In this document: positions 6,468 through 15,320 of the stretch, in pieces | Numbering within the stretch: the first letter of the stretch is position 1 | How the letters are laid out: every line of letters starts with the position of its first letter | Assembly: GCA_013115135.1 (NCBI GenBank) | Contig: JABANP010000730.1 | Coordinates: forward strand, 1 to 20,472 | From: Perkinsus olseni | Lineage: Eukaryota > Perkinsozoa > Perkinsida > Perkinsidae | Length of the DNA: 20,472 bases | Reading direction: 5' to 3' | Program-made: the position numbers and the translations under genes | The notes under the pieces: generated by a model | Databases searched by the model: none | The model's input: only the letters and a program-made list of their open reading frames with translations | What the model was told of the DNA's origin: nothing

Positions 6468-7433
6468 CTACTCCATCTTTTCAGCCATTGCGTCGCATTG
6501 ATCGTCATCGGAACCACCTTCTTCTGAGGCATTCCCGGAGAGGAGTTTGGTTGCCAGTCCATCTCTACTCTTGCGGTAAGAGGATGCAGCATGTCGGATG
6601 GTCTTGAAGACTCTCGAAATACGAGATCTGGTACTCTTCAATGGCTCAAACGAGTTAAGGCTCAGAGCTTCATAAACTTCTCCTGCCTTGCCGTGCCAAC
6701 CCACAATGGTATTAATTCGAGCACGCGAGAAACTCTCTTTCGAGCCGTCGAACTTTTCCGGGTCAACGGGCTCCAAGATCACGCCGAATTGAGCTTTCGG
6801 TTTGGAGGAGTAGAAGAAACCAACAATCGCCTTCCCGAGCATAGTGTACTCGAACGTTTCGCAGGATTCGGCATTTACTCTGACTTTCCTCACTTGCGAG
6901 GTTTCATCGAACTGGACTGTTGCTTGCAAGCCTTTTTCATTGAAGCCAAAATACCTAGCGTACGGAGCGGGCTTGTCGGCATTTTCGGTGACATACATCC
7001 GGTCTTTACTGATAAGATCCTTCACATTTTCCAGGCCAGTTGTCTGTACCCTACACCAGGCGAAACCGCTACCTGTGAATGGGTCGGTTTGAAGGGGTTC
7101 CCTCCTTTGCGGTTTCAAGTACTGTTTCGAGCCTTTAACATCGTCCACAGTGTAAACCCACCACTGCCATCCTTTCTGCCATTCACGTTTATCTTTGGCG
7201 TGGTTCCGTGACAGATACGGTCTCATGAACGCGCAAGCGATCCCGTCCACAGTGCGCCTTCTTATACCCTCTGTATTTCTTCTCATAAGTGGCGGCCAAG
7301 CTTCGATATAGTACCTTGTACCATTCTCAGATTCTCCGACTACTACTGGCTCATGCTGTCCTCTTATGAAAATCGTCTGTAATGCCAAGATGATGGTGAG
7401 GCCGAGGGAAGCAGCATGACGGTGATATCTCAT
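6468..7433 (-). CDS. Family copy 4, intact secreted protein
   Basis: 321 residues from ATG at 7433-7431. An in-frame ATG 22 codons upstream exists, but it would bury the signal peptide, and copies 5, 6 and 7 start at the equivalent inner Met. Signal peptide: MRYHRHAASLGLTIILALQ, with cleavage likely near the I-R-G-Q block. Core: VVVGESENGTRYYIEAWPP, TVDGIACAF, WWVYTVDDVKGSKQYL, ARYFGFNEKGLQATVQFD, FEYTMLGKAIVGFF, ILEPVDPEKFDGSKESF, R-I-N-T-I-V-G-W. The tail is basic, then acidic (EEGGSDDDQCD). No membrane segment other than the signal peptide, so a soluble exported protein is likely. No family name is recognised. Closest paralogue is copy 6. One of only two clearly intact full-length members. 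Confidence 0.85.
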   Translation of the reverse strand: MRYHRHAASLGLTIILALQTIFIRGQHEPVVVGESENGTRYYIEAWPPLMRRNTEGIRRRTVDGIACAFMRPYLSRNHAKDKREWQKGWQWWVYTVDDVKGSKQYLKPQRREPLQTDPFTGSGFAWCRVQTTGLENVKDLISKDRMYVTENADKPAPYARYFGFNEKGLQATVQFDETSQVRKVRVNAESCETFEYTMLGKAIVGFFYSSKPKAQFGVILEPVDPEKFDGSKESFSRARINTIVGWHGKAGEVYEALSLNSFEPLKSTRSRISRVFKTIRHAASSYRKSRDGLATKLLSGNASEEGGSDDDQCDAMAEKME

Positions 7434-7640
7434 AGAAGTAATCGGACAAAATAGATAGGCTAAAGGAACCCGGAAGGTATCAGGCCCATTACCTCTCAAG
7501 AAGGCTATCTGTCAGAGACTGATCTCCTCAAGAGACCCTCCTGTGACTAACTGAGCCAGCAGCTAGTCCGGGTGCGGGTACTTCGATAGGACGTCACGTC
7601 AGTAAGTGGGGCGGCAGAAGCCGAGACGGCTCAATGGTGT

Positions 7641-7685
7641 CCGTCTCCTTGCATGTGCCCTCTTCGCCTTCGAGGCGAGCGAAAT
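7641..7685 (-). promoter_or_regulatory. Shared upstream element of copy 4
   Basis: CCGTCTCC (7641-7648) and GGCGAGCGAAAT (7674-7685), about 210-240 bp before the ATG. The boxes are further apart than in copies 1, 2 and 7, as in copy 6. Adjacent TCGCCTTCGAGGCGA can form a small hairpin. Confidence 0.5.
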
Positions 7686-7794
7686 TTACCTTGGTGGGGA
7701 TATACGGGCTTTATAGTACAGGGTATCGGATGCAGCGGGTTTTTGGGAAGGCAGCTACTTTGAGTAGCTGAACAGCGTCTTCGTGAGGGTTACA

Positions 7795-7816
7795 GATCTC
7801 CGAGATCTGATCTCGG
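7795..7816. repeat. 22-nt inverted-flip element, word AGATCTCG
   Basis: Limbs AGATCTC, CGAGATCT, GATCTCG. Perfect, and each palindrome extends to 8-bp arms. Confidence 0.85.
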
Positions 7817-7894
7817 GAATCGGCGCAAGGTCGGCTGCAAGACTAATCGCAATCACGGAACTCAACGGTGATTCGTCGACGACAGAAAATTCTC

Positions 7895-7911
7895 TCGAAA
7901 AGGCTTTTCGA
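7895..7911. repeat. Odd-centre palindrome, arms 8
   Basis: TCGAAAAG, centre G, CTTTTCGA, perfect. No third limb. Confidence 0.65.
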
Positions 7912-8530
7912 TCGACGCCTCGGTTATACCGAGTTGGTAGAAGTTGGTGAAGTCCGCTAATCGCTAGTTACTAGTGCTACTGTAACGCGAGGCCACAATT
8001 AGGGTACGAATCGGGCTGGTTTCCTTCAGATGGGCTCCCTGAGGGTCCAGTCCGCCAGGGAGTCCGCATTAGAGGGAGTTATTCTCGTGTGAGCAGCTTC
8101 TGACGTCAGCCTCTGACGTTGACGACCCGACTCGTGAAAAAGTTGCCTTACTGCATCGCAGTACTGACAAGAAGCGACTTGATATCAGTTAAGCAATGCT
8201 GCAGTTTTGGTGACTTCTTAGAGGGTCTAACTAAAAGACGCTCTTCTTTGAGCAGGAGCTAAATCCTTGGGGCTGTGCATGGGACGCATTGCGCATCACA
8301 ATCACATGCGTCTCGCCCAGGTGCGTCACCTCCATCTCCGGAACTCGGCACTCTCAATGAATGGATGCTGCGAATATTCTACACGTCCTCTCGGGTATCA
8401 TAGTTCGAAACTGAGAGATCGACATGTACGAATGAAGGCGTCTTCGCCCGCTCGACGATTCTGCCTTGTCCAATCTTTCAATAAGTATGTCCATCGATGG
8501 TCATTCATCAATGGCGGTAACCACCAGGCG
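7912..8530. other. Stretch without a recognisable gene
   Basis: A plus-strand frame at 8267-8536 (89 codons) has no recognisable motif and is probably chance. GACGCAT and ATGCGTC near 8282-8313 form a widely spaced inverted repeat. I see nothing else. Confidence 0.35.
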
Positions 8531-8552
8531 GTTTGAGACTCAAACTTTGAGT
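8531..8552. repeat. 22-nt inverted-flip element, word GTTTGAGT
   Basis: Limbs GTTTGAG, ACTCAAAC, TTTGAGT. Perfect. Confidence 0.85.
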
Positions 8553-8560
8553 TCCCTTCG

Positions 8561-8577
8561 GACTGAGGGCCTCAGTC
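8561..8577. repeat. Odd-centre palindrome, arms 8
   Basis: GACTGAGG, centre G, CCTCAGTC, perfect, 8 bp after the 22-nt element. Confidence 0.65.
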
Positions 8578-8663
8578 GCGTCACCAATAGCAGAGGTTCC
8601 ACCCACTCCGGAGAATGGCCCCTCGATATCTCGCTCGGTTAGGATGGATACTAGTGTGGCTAG

Positions 8664-8685
8664 GATGGGATTTCCATCATGGAAA
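8664..8685. repeat. 22-nt inverted-flip element, word GATGGAAA, one mismatch
   Basis: Limbs GATGGGA (one mismatch), TTTCCATC, ATGGAAA. Confidence 0.7.
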
Positions 8686-8765
8686 CCCTGATCGCTGTCG
8701 TTTCCAAGTTTCGCGTGGCGTCATCGTCGAACTCATGTACCCTACGGCCCGTGTTGGTAGAATGA

Positions 8766-8787
8766 TATCTCGACGAGATAATCTCGT
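8766..8787. repeat. 22-nt inverted-flip element, word TATCTCGT
   Basis: Limbs TATCTCG, ACGAGATA, ATCTCGT. Perfect. Confidence 0.85.
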
Positions 8788-8809
8788 TCTACATTAGCGG
8801 AGATGACGG

Positions 8810-8824
8810 GTTCACACTGTGAAC
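8810..8824. repeat. Odd-centre palindrome, arms 7
   Basis: GTTCACA, centre C, TGTGAAC. Confidence 0.6.
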
Positions 8825-8825
8825 A

Positions 8826-8860
8826 GTTTTCACTCCTAGGGACTGCCTGGGAGTGAAAAC
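8826..8860. repeat. Hairpin, 15-bp arms, 5-base loop
   Basis: GTTTTCACTCCTAGG (8826-8840) pairs with CCTGGGAGTGAAAAC (8846-8860) with one mismatch. Confidence 0.75.
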
Positions 8861-8963
8861 GCATTGAGCGAAGAGGCAGGATACTTCTATTTTCGATAGC
8901 GAGGGTTCACTAGAGTCCACTGAGTTGACCATTGACACCTGCAGTAGGCGCGTACTAGTGTGC

Positions 8964-9000
8964 ACTCCAACAAGATAACAGTTACCAGGTAACAACATTA
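8964..9000 (-). repeat. Shared downstream element of copy 5
   Basis: CTCCAACAAGATAACAG, then AGGTAACAACAT (plus strand), about 155 bp after the stop of copy 5. A lone GTGGCGTCTCCG box, as in the upstream element, occurs at 9021-9032 without its partner boxes. Confidence 0.55.
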
Positions 9001-9151
9001 AAGATCGTTCATAAAGAACAGTGGCGTCTCCGGGAATTGGTTATTCTCACACGGTTGACTAACATCGACATCATTCAGCCTGTGCCTTCCTGCCGTTGTC
9101 CCAACACCGTAATGAGCCAAGATCCGGCTGCCGAAAGATCTTCTGCTGCGC

Positions 9152-10120
9152 CTACTCGATGGTCCCGGAACCAGAGCGATCATCGTCCTCTTCTGTGTCA
9201 TCCTCTGTGACGAGGATGTCATTGAGGCCATCCTTGCCACGTCTTCGAAACCTAGATACGGCATTTCGGATGGCTTTGGATGCTCTCGCGATACGTGATC
9301 TGGCAGCGTTGAACCGCCTAGTTCGACGCAGTCCGAGGAGGTCTGGTAGTTGGCCGCTTTCGACGGGCCAGCCCTCGATGGTGTTCATCCGAGCCCGCGA
9401 GAAGGTCTGTCTCGAGCCGTCAAATTTCGTGGGGTCAACTGGTTCGAGGATGAGGTAGACGCTGAATTCTTGCGCCCTGCCGAAAGCTCCCATCAGGGCT
9501 TTTCCTAGCATTGTGTAGTTCAGTTCATTGTACCTCTTTGCTTGCGGGCCTCTCACCTCGACGTTCTTCACTTGTGAGTTATCATCGAATTCAATAGTCG
9601 CTCGCAGACCATGCTTGATGAAGCCGTGGTAGACACCGTTCGGGACAGGCTTCGCCTCATTCTCAGTGGCAAATAATTGCTCTTCTCTGAGCAGACGGTT
9701 GGCAGCGGAAACTATTGGGTCGTCGGCCCGTACTGGACTTTCGAAATCTTCTTGTGCTGCGGGCGTGAAGGACTTGAAAAGGAGCTTCCTACGGGCGGGC
9801 GCCACGTATATCCTCGAACCCTCCACGTCGTCCATAGTGTACATCCACATTTGGCATCGTGCATGCCATGCATCGTCTTCATAATCTGCACACGCTTCCA
9901 AGTGTGGTTCCTTGTACATGCACTTGAAGCCATCTACAGTTTGGTGTCGGGTACCCTCTCTATTTCTGATCATCCATTCGGGCCAGAGCTCGAAATAGTA
10001 TCTTCTCCCTCTATCGGACTCCCCTACAAGGATCGGCTGCTGATGTCCTTCCATGATCATTAGTCGTAACGACAGCATTAGGCCGACAGTCAGACGAAGA
10101 GCGTGACGCTGTAGTCTCAT
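9152..10120 (-). CDS. Family copy 5, intact secreted protein
   Basis: 322 residues from ATG at 10120-10118, and the clearest intact member. Signal peptide: MRLQRHALRLTVGLMLSLRL, with cleavage likely before H-Q-Q-P-I. Core: ILVGESDRGRRYYFELWPEW (G-R-R instead of G-T-R), TVDGFKCMYKEPHL, CQMWMYTMDDVEGSRIYVAP, PNGVYHGFIKHGLRATIEFD, YNELNYTMLGKALMGAF, LILEPVDPTKFDGSRQTF, ARMNTIEGWPVE. The tail has a basic stretch (FRRRGKDGL) and an acidic end (TEDDTEEDDDRSGSG). Three conserved cysteines lie in the N-terminal third. It lacks an obvious copy of the shared upstream element, so its promoter may differ. Function unknown. Confidence 0.85.
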   Translation of the reverse strand: MRLQRHALRLTVGLMLSLRLMIMEGHQQPILVGESDRGRRYYFELWPEWMIRNREGTRHQTVDGFKCMYKEPHLEACADYEDDAWHARCQMWMYTMDDVEGSRIYVAPARRKLLFKSFTPAAQEDFESPVRADDPIVSAANRLLREEQLFATENEAKPVPNGVYHGFIKHGLRATIEFDDNSQVKNVEVRGPQAKRYNELNYTMLGKALMGAFGRAQEFSVYLILEPVDPTKFDGSRQTFSRARMNTIEGWPVESGQLPDLLGLRRTRRFNAARSRIARASKAIRNAVSRFRRRGKDGLNDILVTEDDTEEDDDRSGSGTIE

Positions 10121-10250
10121 TGAAAATGATAAGCTGAGAGATGTCGAGAGATGCCAACTCTTTCATTCGGCCCAAGAAAATTCACGTCACGGAGGCAACA
10201 CCTATACAGAGACAGACTGTATGGGGACACTCACCGGGCGCCGTGGACGC

Positions 10251-10272
10251 CATAGAACTTCTATGATAGAAG
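10251..10272. repeat. 22-nt inverted-flip element, word CATAGAAG
   Basis: Limbs CATAGAA, CTTCTATG, ATAGAAG. Perfect. It lies upstream of copy 5, about 130 bp before its ATG. Confidence 0.85.
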
Positions 10273-10471
10273 AGTATGGTCGCCCGATAAGCGAGACTTC
10301 CCGGAAGTGGACGCATTATCGGATAAGCACGATTAGCGGGGATAATGAGTATCCCAGCTTGTCGTGCTTTTGGTGACAGAAAGTGGTCACGGAACGAGAG
10401 CGGCAAATTCGTGTTTCATCTGTTGAAATGACGATGTCATATAGACATTACAACATCACTGTCCCAAACTC

Positions 10472-10491
10472 GCGCAGAGAGAACTCTGCGC
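10472..10491. repeat. Hairpin, 8-bp arms, 4-base loop
   Basis: GCGCAGAG, AGAA, CTCTGCGC. Perfect arms with an even-sized centre, so it does not follow the odd-centre rule. Confidence 0.65.
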
Positions 10492-10539
10492 TAGTGCTTT
10501 CTTCGGCTGCTCGAGAGGTAGTCATTTAGGAAGATCCCA

Positions 10540-10765
10540 ATAAAATCGTCTGATCGGCTCATAAGTACTTCAGCGAGACAGCAACCGTATTGTAACACCA
10601 CAACTTACTCTTTAACAACGCAGTTATACAAAGCATTATTCGACATCTTCATCATTTTCATTATTGATGCACGTTATACAGAATAAACATACTTTAGGAT
10701 TTTCATCAAACGATATTGTGAGCCTTCGGAATTACGGCTGACCATCTATTTCACATCAGCCAAAC
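10540..10765. repeat. Downstream flank of copy 6, paralogous to 6085-6341
   Basis: Matches the copy 4 flank in ordered blocks but lacks both 14-bp insertions present there, so it acts as the empty-site reference. Confidence 0.6.
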
Positions 10766-10844
10766 CTGACAGACCTGTGTAGACGTTGGGAAAATAGTCG
10801 AAATAGCGAGATAGCCTCGCGTCAAGATATGGTTTCTGTTTGAG

Positions 10845-11419
10845 CTACTTCTTCTTTTCAGACACCGCGTGGCATTGATCGTCATCGGAACTATACTCTT
10901 CTGTGTCACCCTCCGTGAGAAGGTGGCCCTTGAGGCCATCTTTAGCCCTCCTGCGAAAGCGAGATGCAGCTTTCGGTCTCTCTTGATAAGATCCTTCACA
11001 AGTTTCAGGTCAATTGTCTGTAGTGTAGGATTCCAAGCGAAGCCGCTTCCCGAATTGGGGGGAAACCGCCAGCCGTGGACGGCGGGCGCTCCCTCCGCGG
11101 TCATGTACTGTTTCGAGCCTTCGACGTCATCGACTATGTAAGTCCACCATTGCCACCCTTTCTGCCATTCAGCCTTACCTTTGGCATCGTTTCGCGATTG
11201 ATACGGTCTCATAAACATGCACTCGATGCCGTCCACAGTGTGCCTTCTTATACCCTCTGTATTTCTTCTCATACACGGAGGCCAAGCTTCGACGTAGTAC
11301 CTTGTACCGTTCTCTGACTCGCCCACTACTACTGGCTCATGCTGTCCTCTTATGATATTTATCTGTGATGCCAACATGAGGTTGAGGCCAAGGCAAGCCG
11401 CTTGACGACGATATATCAT
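10845..11419 (-). pseudogene. Family copy 6, large internal deletion
   Basis: ATG at 11419-11417. Signal peptide: AACLGLNLMLASQINIIRG. Then VVVGESENGTRYYVEAWPP, TVDGIECMF and WWTYIVDDVEGSKQYM, very like copy 4. After VKDLIKRDRK (about residue 152) the roughly 130-codon middle, from V-T-E-N to R-H, is missing. The DNA jumps straight to the family tail (AASRFRRRAKDGLKGHLL, then S-D-D-D-Q-C-H), which is out of frame with the head and stops at 10847-10845. Read without correction, the head frame runs on to 10751 with unrelated residues. One deletion with frame loss explains it all. The N-terminal third could still be made and secreted. Confidence 0.75.
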
Positions 11420-11574
11420 AGAAGTAATCGGACAGGAAAGGTAAGCTGAGGGAACCCAAGAAATTCTAGGCCCGCTACCTCTCAGAGACGGGCCTCCTGT
11501 TACAGACTGAGCAAGCAGCTAGTCTGGGAAGCGGGTATTTCGCTACAGCCTCACGAAGCGAGGTGCCGGAAAAC

Positions 11575-11630
11575 GGGGCGTCTCGAAGGCGATACCTAAG
11601 ACATCATATCAAGGCGAGCGAAACTCGCCT
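11575..11630 (-). promoter_or_regulatory. Shared upstream element of copy 6
   Basis: GGGGCGTCTCG (11575-11585) and GGCGAGCGAAAC (11613-11624). The second box is followed by CTCGCCTTG, making a 9-bp-arm hairpin (CAAGGCGAG, CGAAA, CTCGCCTTG). The homologous site before copy 8 reads AAACTATCGTG, so the hairpin seems to be an added feature. Confidence 0.5.
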
Positions 11631-11715
11631 TGTCGGCGATGGAGACGTGCGGATTTTCGCTAAGATGGCACTCCACAGACTCACACACCTCGGAGCGGCG
11701 GAGGTCGATCGATGA

Positions 11716-11751
11716 GACAGATGGCCATCGATGCCATCGATGGCCTCTGTC
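11716..11751. repeat. Near-palindrome, arms 17-18
   Basis: GACAGATGGCCATCGATG, centre C, CATCGATGGCCTCTGTC. It pairs except for one extra T in the left arm. Confidence 0.75.
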
Positions 11752-11775
11752 GATACCATAAGGCATCTAGGGAGA

Positions 11776-11799
11776 AGACTTCCGTAGAGACTTCCGTAG
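11776..11799. repeat. Tandem repeat, 12 bp x 2
   Basis: Two exact copies of AGACTTCCGTAG followed by AGACT. Confidence 0.8.
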
Positions 11800-12246
11800 A
11801 GACTCTGGTGTAGTCTACTGATCGACGAAGCGCCCGGCGTTTCGTGGGGGTCCTCCACTGGGGGAAATCGACATCGAGTAGGGGAACCCGTTTCGGCATC
11901 TTGTCTTGACAGAAAGAAAACCCTGCAACGAGGCCTCAGCGAGTGTGTCCATTGGTTGCACCGGATATTCTCCCCAGGTTCGGAGGCAACATTCTCCACG
12001 GTGGGGGAGAAATCGAAAATCTTCTCGAATATCACGCAGCAAATTCTTATAAACTCACGGCTTAACGCGGACACCGAAATCCCCCTTTTGAGCAGTAAAG
12101 TGTAATTTAGATTCTGATCCGGCTCAAATGTCGTATGGCAATCGAGAGAGCGCTTAATAACTAGCTTGCTCCAGGAACGTCGGACCCGAATTCGGAAGCG
12201 TCAAGGACTGAGAGAAGGAAATTAGCACTTCTGGTTCCGCGCACTG

Positions 12247-12268
12247 TTTTACAGTGTAAAATTTACAC
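12247..12268. repeat. 22-nt inverted-flip element, word TTTTACAC
   Basis: Limbs TTTTACA, GTGTAAAA, TTTACAC. Perfect. Confidence 0.85.
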
Positions 12269-13334
12269 GGGAAATCGGCTTTTTTCGGGGATTTTTCAAC
12301 GCTGGAAGTCGTCGAATTCCTGTGTTCAAGAAGTCTCCTTGAGCGTAGCCTCTAGTAGCGGGGTTTCACGATGAGTAACACACTGCCTGCTCTCGAGTAT
12401 GCAACGAGCCACCCAGCAGGAAATTCAGTGTGATGTCACGGATGTCAGTGAGTACTCTAGAAATGCGCTCTTCTCTACACGTGTGTCGATAAGTCAATTT
12501 CCTCTGTTTGAGAGGTGCCCGGAGTGGCATGGTCGGACTCACAGATCGTGTATCACAGAGGTGCTGTAGTGTTGCTCAGTATCAACATTTGAAGAGCACG
12601 TTTGTACCAAATCTTGCTGTAGTCTTGCACTACTATCTCCTACATAATCTAGGTCCTAGGAATGACTCATTCCGAATGAGGGAGACACTGCCGAACAGAG
12701 CTTGTGTGAGGTACGAGTTTAGTACCTGGTACCTGTGCATGCCTTTGACGCTCCTCTGGTCATCTCGAATCGGCGCTTGTTTTATGGACATGGGATTTCT
12801 TTCGACTCTTGTCTATTGTAGTCAATCCTTCCTAGTAGGAATCTTTCCATTTCTTGACATCTCCAAGCGGAACCTGACGAGGTGTCTGTGGTCGCATTCT
12901 GAGAGTATGGGAGTTGACTTTGAAGGCCTCAGAAAAAGTCTAATCTCCCCGCAATATGTTGCGGACTAACGCTCTGATGACTCGACGCTATTGAAGCACT
13001 GTTATTCCAATCTGTTTCGCATGAGGAACGCAAAGCCTCGAAGAGCCGGAGCGAATCAGAAAGCAAACTCTTGACCAGGTTGATACTCAGCTTTCCTACC
13101 CGTAACCTGTCTGTTGCGTTATTTGCAATATTCTCTTCGCGTGCACAGAGGTTTGTGGGGTCTTTCTATTCCACTGCGGAATGTGGTCTGACTCCTCCTT
13201 CTTGCCCGCGCCCTTCCCCTTCACATTCGTTGCAGAGGGCCATGCTGGGACTAATGTAAGTCGGGTGAGCGTACCGCCTAGATACTACCTCCCTCTAGGA
13301 GGCTAAGTCAACCTCAACTCCCACCGTCGCTGAT
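12269..13334. other. Stretch without a supported gene
   Basis: A plus-strand frame at 12508-12969 has a TTG start, no recognised motif, and a 22-nt element inside it at 12659-12680. It may be chance. TTCCTA, centre G, TAGGAA lies at 12829-12841. I see nothing else. Confidence 0.35.
12659..12680. repeat. 22-nt inverted-flip element, word GGAATGAG
   Basis: Limbs GGAATGA, CTCATTCC, GAATGAG. Perfect. Confidence 0.85.
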
Positions 13335-13811
13335 ATGCTGGCGCCAGTTGTGCGGTACGAGCGATTAGAGGACGACTATGCTGGTGGTGATTACGGATTT
13401 GAGTCAACGGATGGTAATACAAGTATGCGCCTGAGGTCTTGTGATATTAGGAGACTATTTATCGAGTTGGTGATTCGATAGAACTCGCGGGGTTTCTGCA
13501 GCTTCGTAAATCTCGGATTACAATCGCTGTTGGTCACTAGTGATCTCGTAGTTCTGCTACTCGCCTGCCGCTCAGGGAACCTCTCGGCGCCGACCAGCGC
13601 TTCGGGTATGTCTTATGATTATGACGCTCAGAAAGAAGGAAGAACGATCGAGTGGAGCTCGGGGGATGGTAATGGTACTGTCCTCATGGCAGTCACTGCG
13701 GAGATGGTTCACGTCTTGCTCGGTCCTACGCGTATTTTGGAAAAGGATCGCACAGAAGAATTAGGCCACGACAGGTTGAAGCCGGCGCAACCCTTTTTTC
13801 AGTTGTCTTGA
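13335..13811 (+). CDS. Possible two-exon gene, unknown function
   Basis: ATG at 13335 opens a frame of good composition (VVRYERLEDDYAGGDYGF). If an intron runs from 13436 (AG then GTCTTG) to 13501 (TTTCTGCAG), 66 nt long, the phase fits exactly. The frame then continues through LLVTSDLVVLLLACRSG, YDYDAQKEGRTIEWSSG and VLMAVTAEMVHVLLGP to a stop at 13811. Without splicing the first frame ends at a TAG at 13480 and the second has no ATG near its beginning. The product would be about 137 residues with a hydrophobic middle. It is on the opposite strand to the secreted family and unrelated to it. The intron is my inference from splice-site consensus only. It could be chance. Confidence 0.3.
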
Positions 13812-13998
13812 AAGTTTACGATTTCATGCGCTCTAGAATTCCGAACTTATCCATGACAATGAGCTAGGAGAAGGGCAATCCTTGAGTCGGGGGGCCGTGA
13901 TCGTGCCTGGCAATTGATGGTGTAGAGTCGATCAGAACTCTCATATTGCCCTTTGTTGGTTACTGTGGGGCGCTTATTATTCTCTTGCAGTAGCTATA

Positions 13999-14020
13999 GA
14001 CAGATTATCTGTCACAGATA
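13999..14020. repeat. 22-nt inverted-flip element, word GACAGATA
   Basis: Limbs GACAGAT, TATCTGTC, ACAGATA. Perfect. Confidence 0.85.
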
Positions 14021-14753
14021 GTAGGACTCCTTCTCCCTCACCACAGCTCCTGGTGGTCATGTTATTTCGAGGGCATACGTCTCCTGCAGGTGATTCCCCT
14101 ACTACCCGACTCAAAAGAAAGTATCACGAATTGGACCCTCTGCAGGCCACTGGGGCTCGTTATATCGGTGTGTACGGCCCGGGGTATGACGGATGGATTC
14201 CCTCCTGGTCAGGCATCGAGAGCCTCTATTTGCTCACGGCCCCAAAGCGACGAACGTTAGAACAAGAATATCGATAGATCAGTCGTTTTACTACAGCCTT
14301 AGAATATATTATCTGGTGAAGTACTATGAACATAATACGGATTGCCTCGTGTGCGTCCGTATTTCCTCTGATCTTAGTCTGCCTGTGCTGTTAAATCTGA
14401 TCGACATTGATTCTATCGAATCACGTGCTTCGCCGTTTTAGCTGTCGTAGCTCTACAGTACATCCTTGGGCGATATCGTTTTCGTAAGTCATCGCATGGG
14501 GAGTCCTTGCCTGGTCGGCAGGCCGACCCCCACAGTCATGATGCCACATCGTTGGTCATCGATAGTCATTTTCATTGATTCTGTCTCACATAGTGCTGTA
14601 TTGCGTTCCTTGGTTCCTCGGACCGGTCCATCACCCGGCCTCTTCTCCAGCTGCCAGTAGGTCCCATTGGGTGTAGTGTAAACATACGACGGTATATTTC
14701 GCAAGATGACATCACCGAGTCATTGCTTCTTCTATCTGCTGGAGTGTTGTTTG

Positions 14754-14804
14754 AATTATTTACTCGTTTGTGCTCAGACTCTGAGCACAAGCGAGTAAAT
14801 AATT
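14754..14804. repeat. Palindrome, arms 25, one-base centre
   Basis: Left arm 14754-14778 and right arm 14780-14804 pair around C14779 with a single mismatch (T versus C in ACTCGTTTG / CAAGCGAGT). The longest odd-centre palindrome in the window. Confidence 0.85.
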
Positions 14805-15175
14805 ACTCTAAGCCTTAGAGTGCTTCACTACCTTCATTGTCCTCTCATCAGTTATTCGTTTTCTCTCCTGATGTCGCTCGAGCTTCTTTATCTATTCAAT
14901 GAACGTGATATGAGGACGGCTAGATAACAAGAGGTAATAACATTATTGGGCGCTGTTCCTAGAGGTGTTTCGTAAAATACCGTGAAGAGAACCTTCCGTG
15001 ATCTCTCAATCCTTTTGGGAGTCTGATATCATTCATTTTCAACAACTTCAAGGCTGGCCCACCCCGGCGCGTCGTCCAGGAGCTCCGTCCACTTGGGCTG
15101 ACCAGATCAATGCTCCTGGGCCTCGGTGGAGAGCATACTTTTCTGGACGCTTCAATTTTCAATTTTTCAGGTGTA

Positions 15176-15197
15176 GCAGGAGGCTCCTGCCAGGAGC
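15176..15197. repeat. 22-nt inverted-flip element, word GCAGGAGC
   Basis: Limbs GCAGGAG, GCTCCTGC, CAGGAGC. Perfect. It falls inside a 126-codon minus-strand frame (14959-15339) that I do not consider a gene. Confidence 0.85.
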
Positions 15198-15277
15198 CCT
15201 GAAGTGATGCCTCATTCGCGGGCTCGAGGCGATTTAGTGTACTAGACGATGCCGTGGTTCCATTACACTTGACTTGT

Positions 15278-15320
15278 ACTCCAACAAGATAGTATCCTCT
15301 AGGTAACAACAGAATGGGCT
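15278..15320 (-). repeat. Shared downstream element of copy 7
   Basis: ACTCCAACAAGATAG, then AGGTAACAACAGAATGGG (plus strand), about 115 bp past the stop of copy 7. Confidence 0.6.

Larger units (their letters stand above)
11631..12246. other. Stretch without a supported gene
   Basis: A 156-codon minus-strand frame (11604-12074, ATG start) has low-complexity, arginine- and serine-rich content and no recognised motif. It spans a near-palindrome and a tandem repeat, so I do not call it a gene. Confidence 0.35.
13812..15175. other. Stretch with only weak coding candidates
   Basis: A plus-strand frame from ATG 14059 to 14277 (PTTRLKRKYHELDPLQATG, YIGVYGPGYDGWIP) and a minus-strand frame at 14704-14489 (SYVYTTPNGTYWQLEKRPG) look somewhat protein-like and could be exons. 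Neither has a recognised domain, a clear promoter or splice support. GGTCGGC, AG, GCCGACC near 14512-14527 is an even-centre palindrome. Confidence 0.3.

Noticed and set aside
6591..7211. 206-codon plus-strand frame opposite copy 4
   Set aside because: Antisense shadow of the family core. The same shadow recurs opposite other copies with no independent conservation.
12508..12969. 153-codon plus-strand frame
   Set aside because: TTG start, no recognised motif, and it contains one of the 14-bp inserts, which would break a real coding frame.
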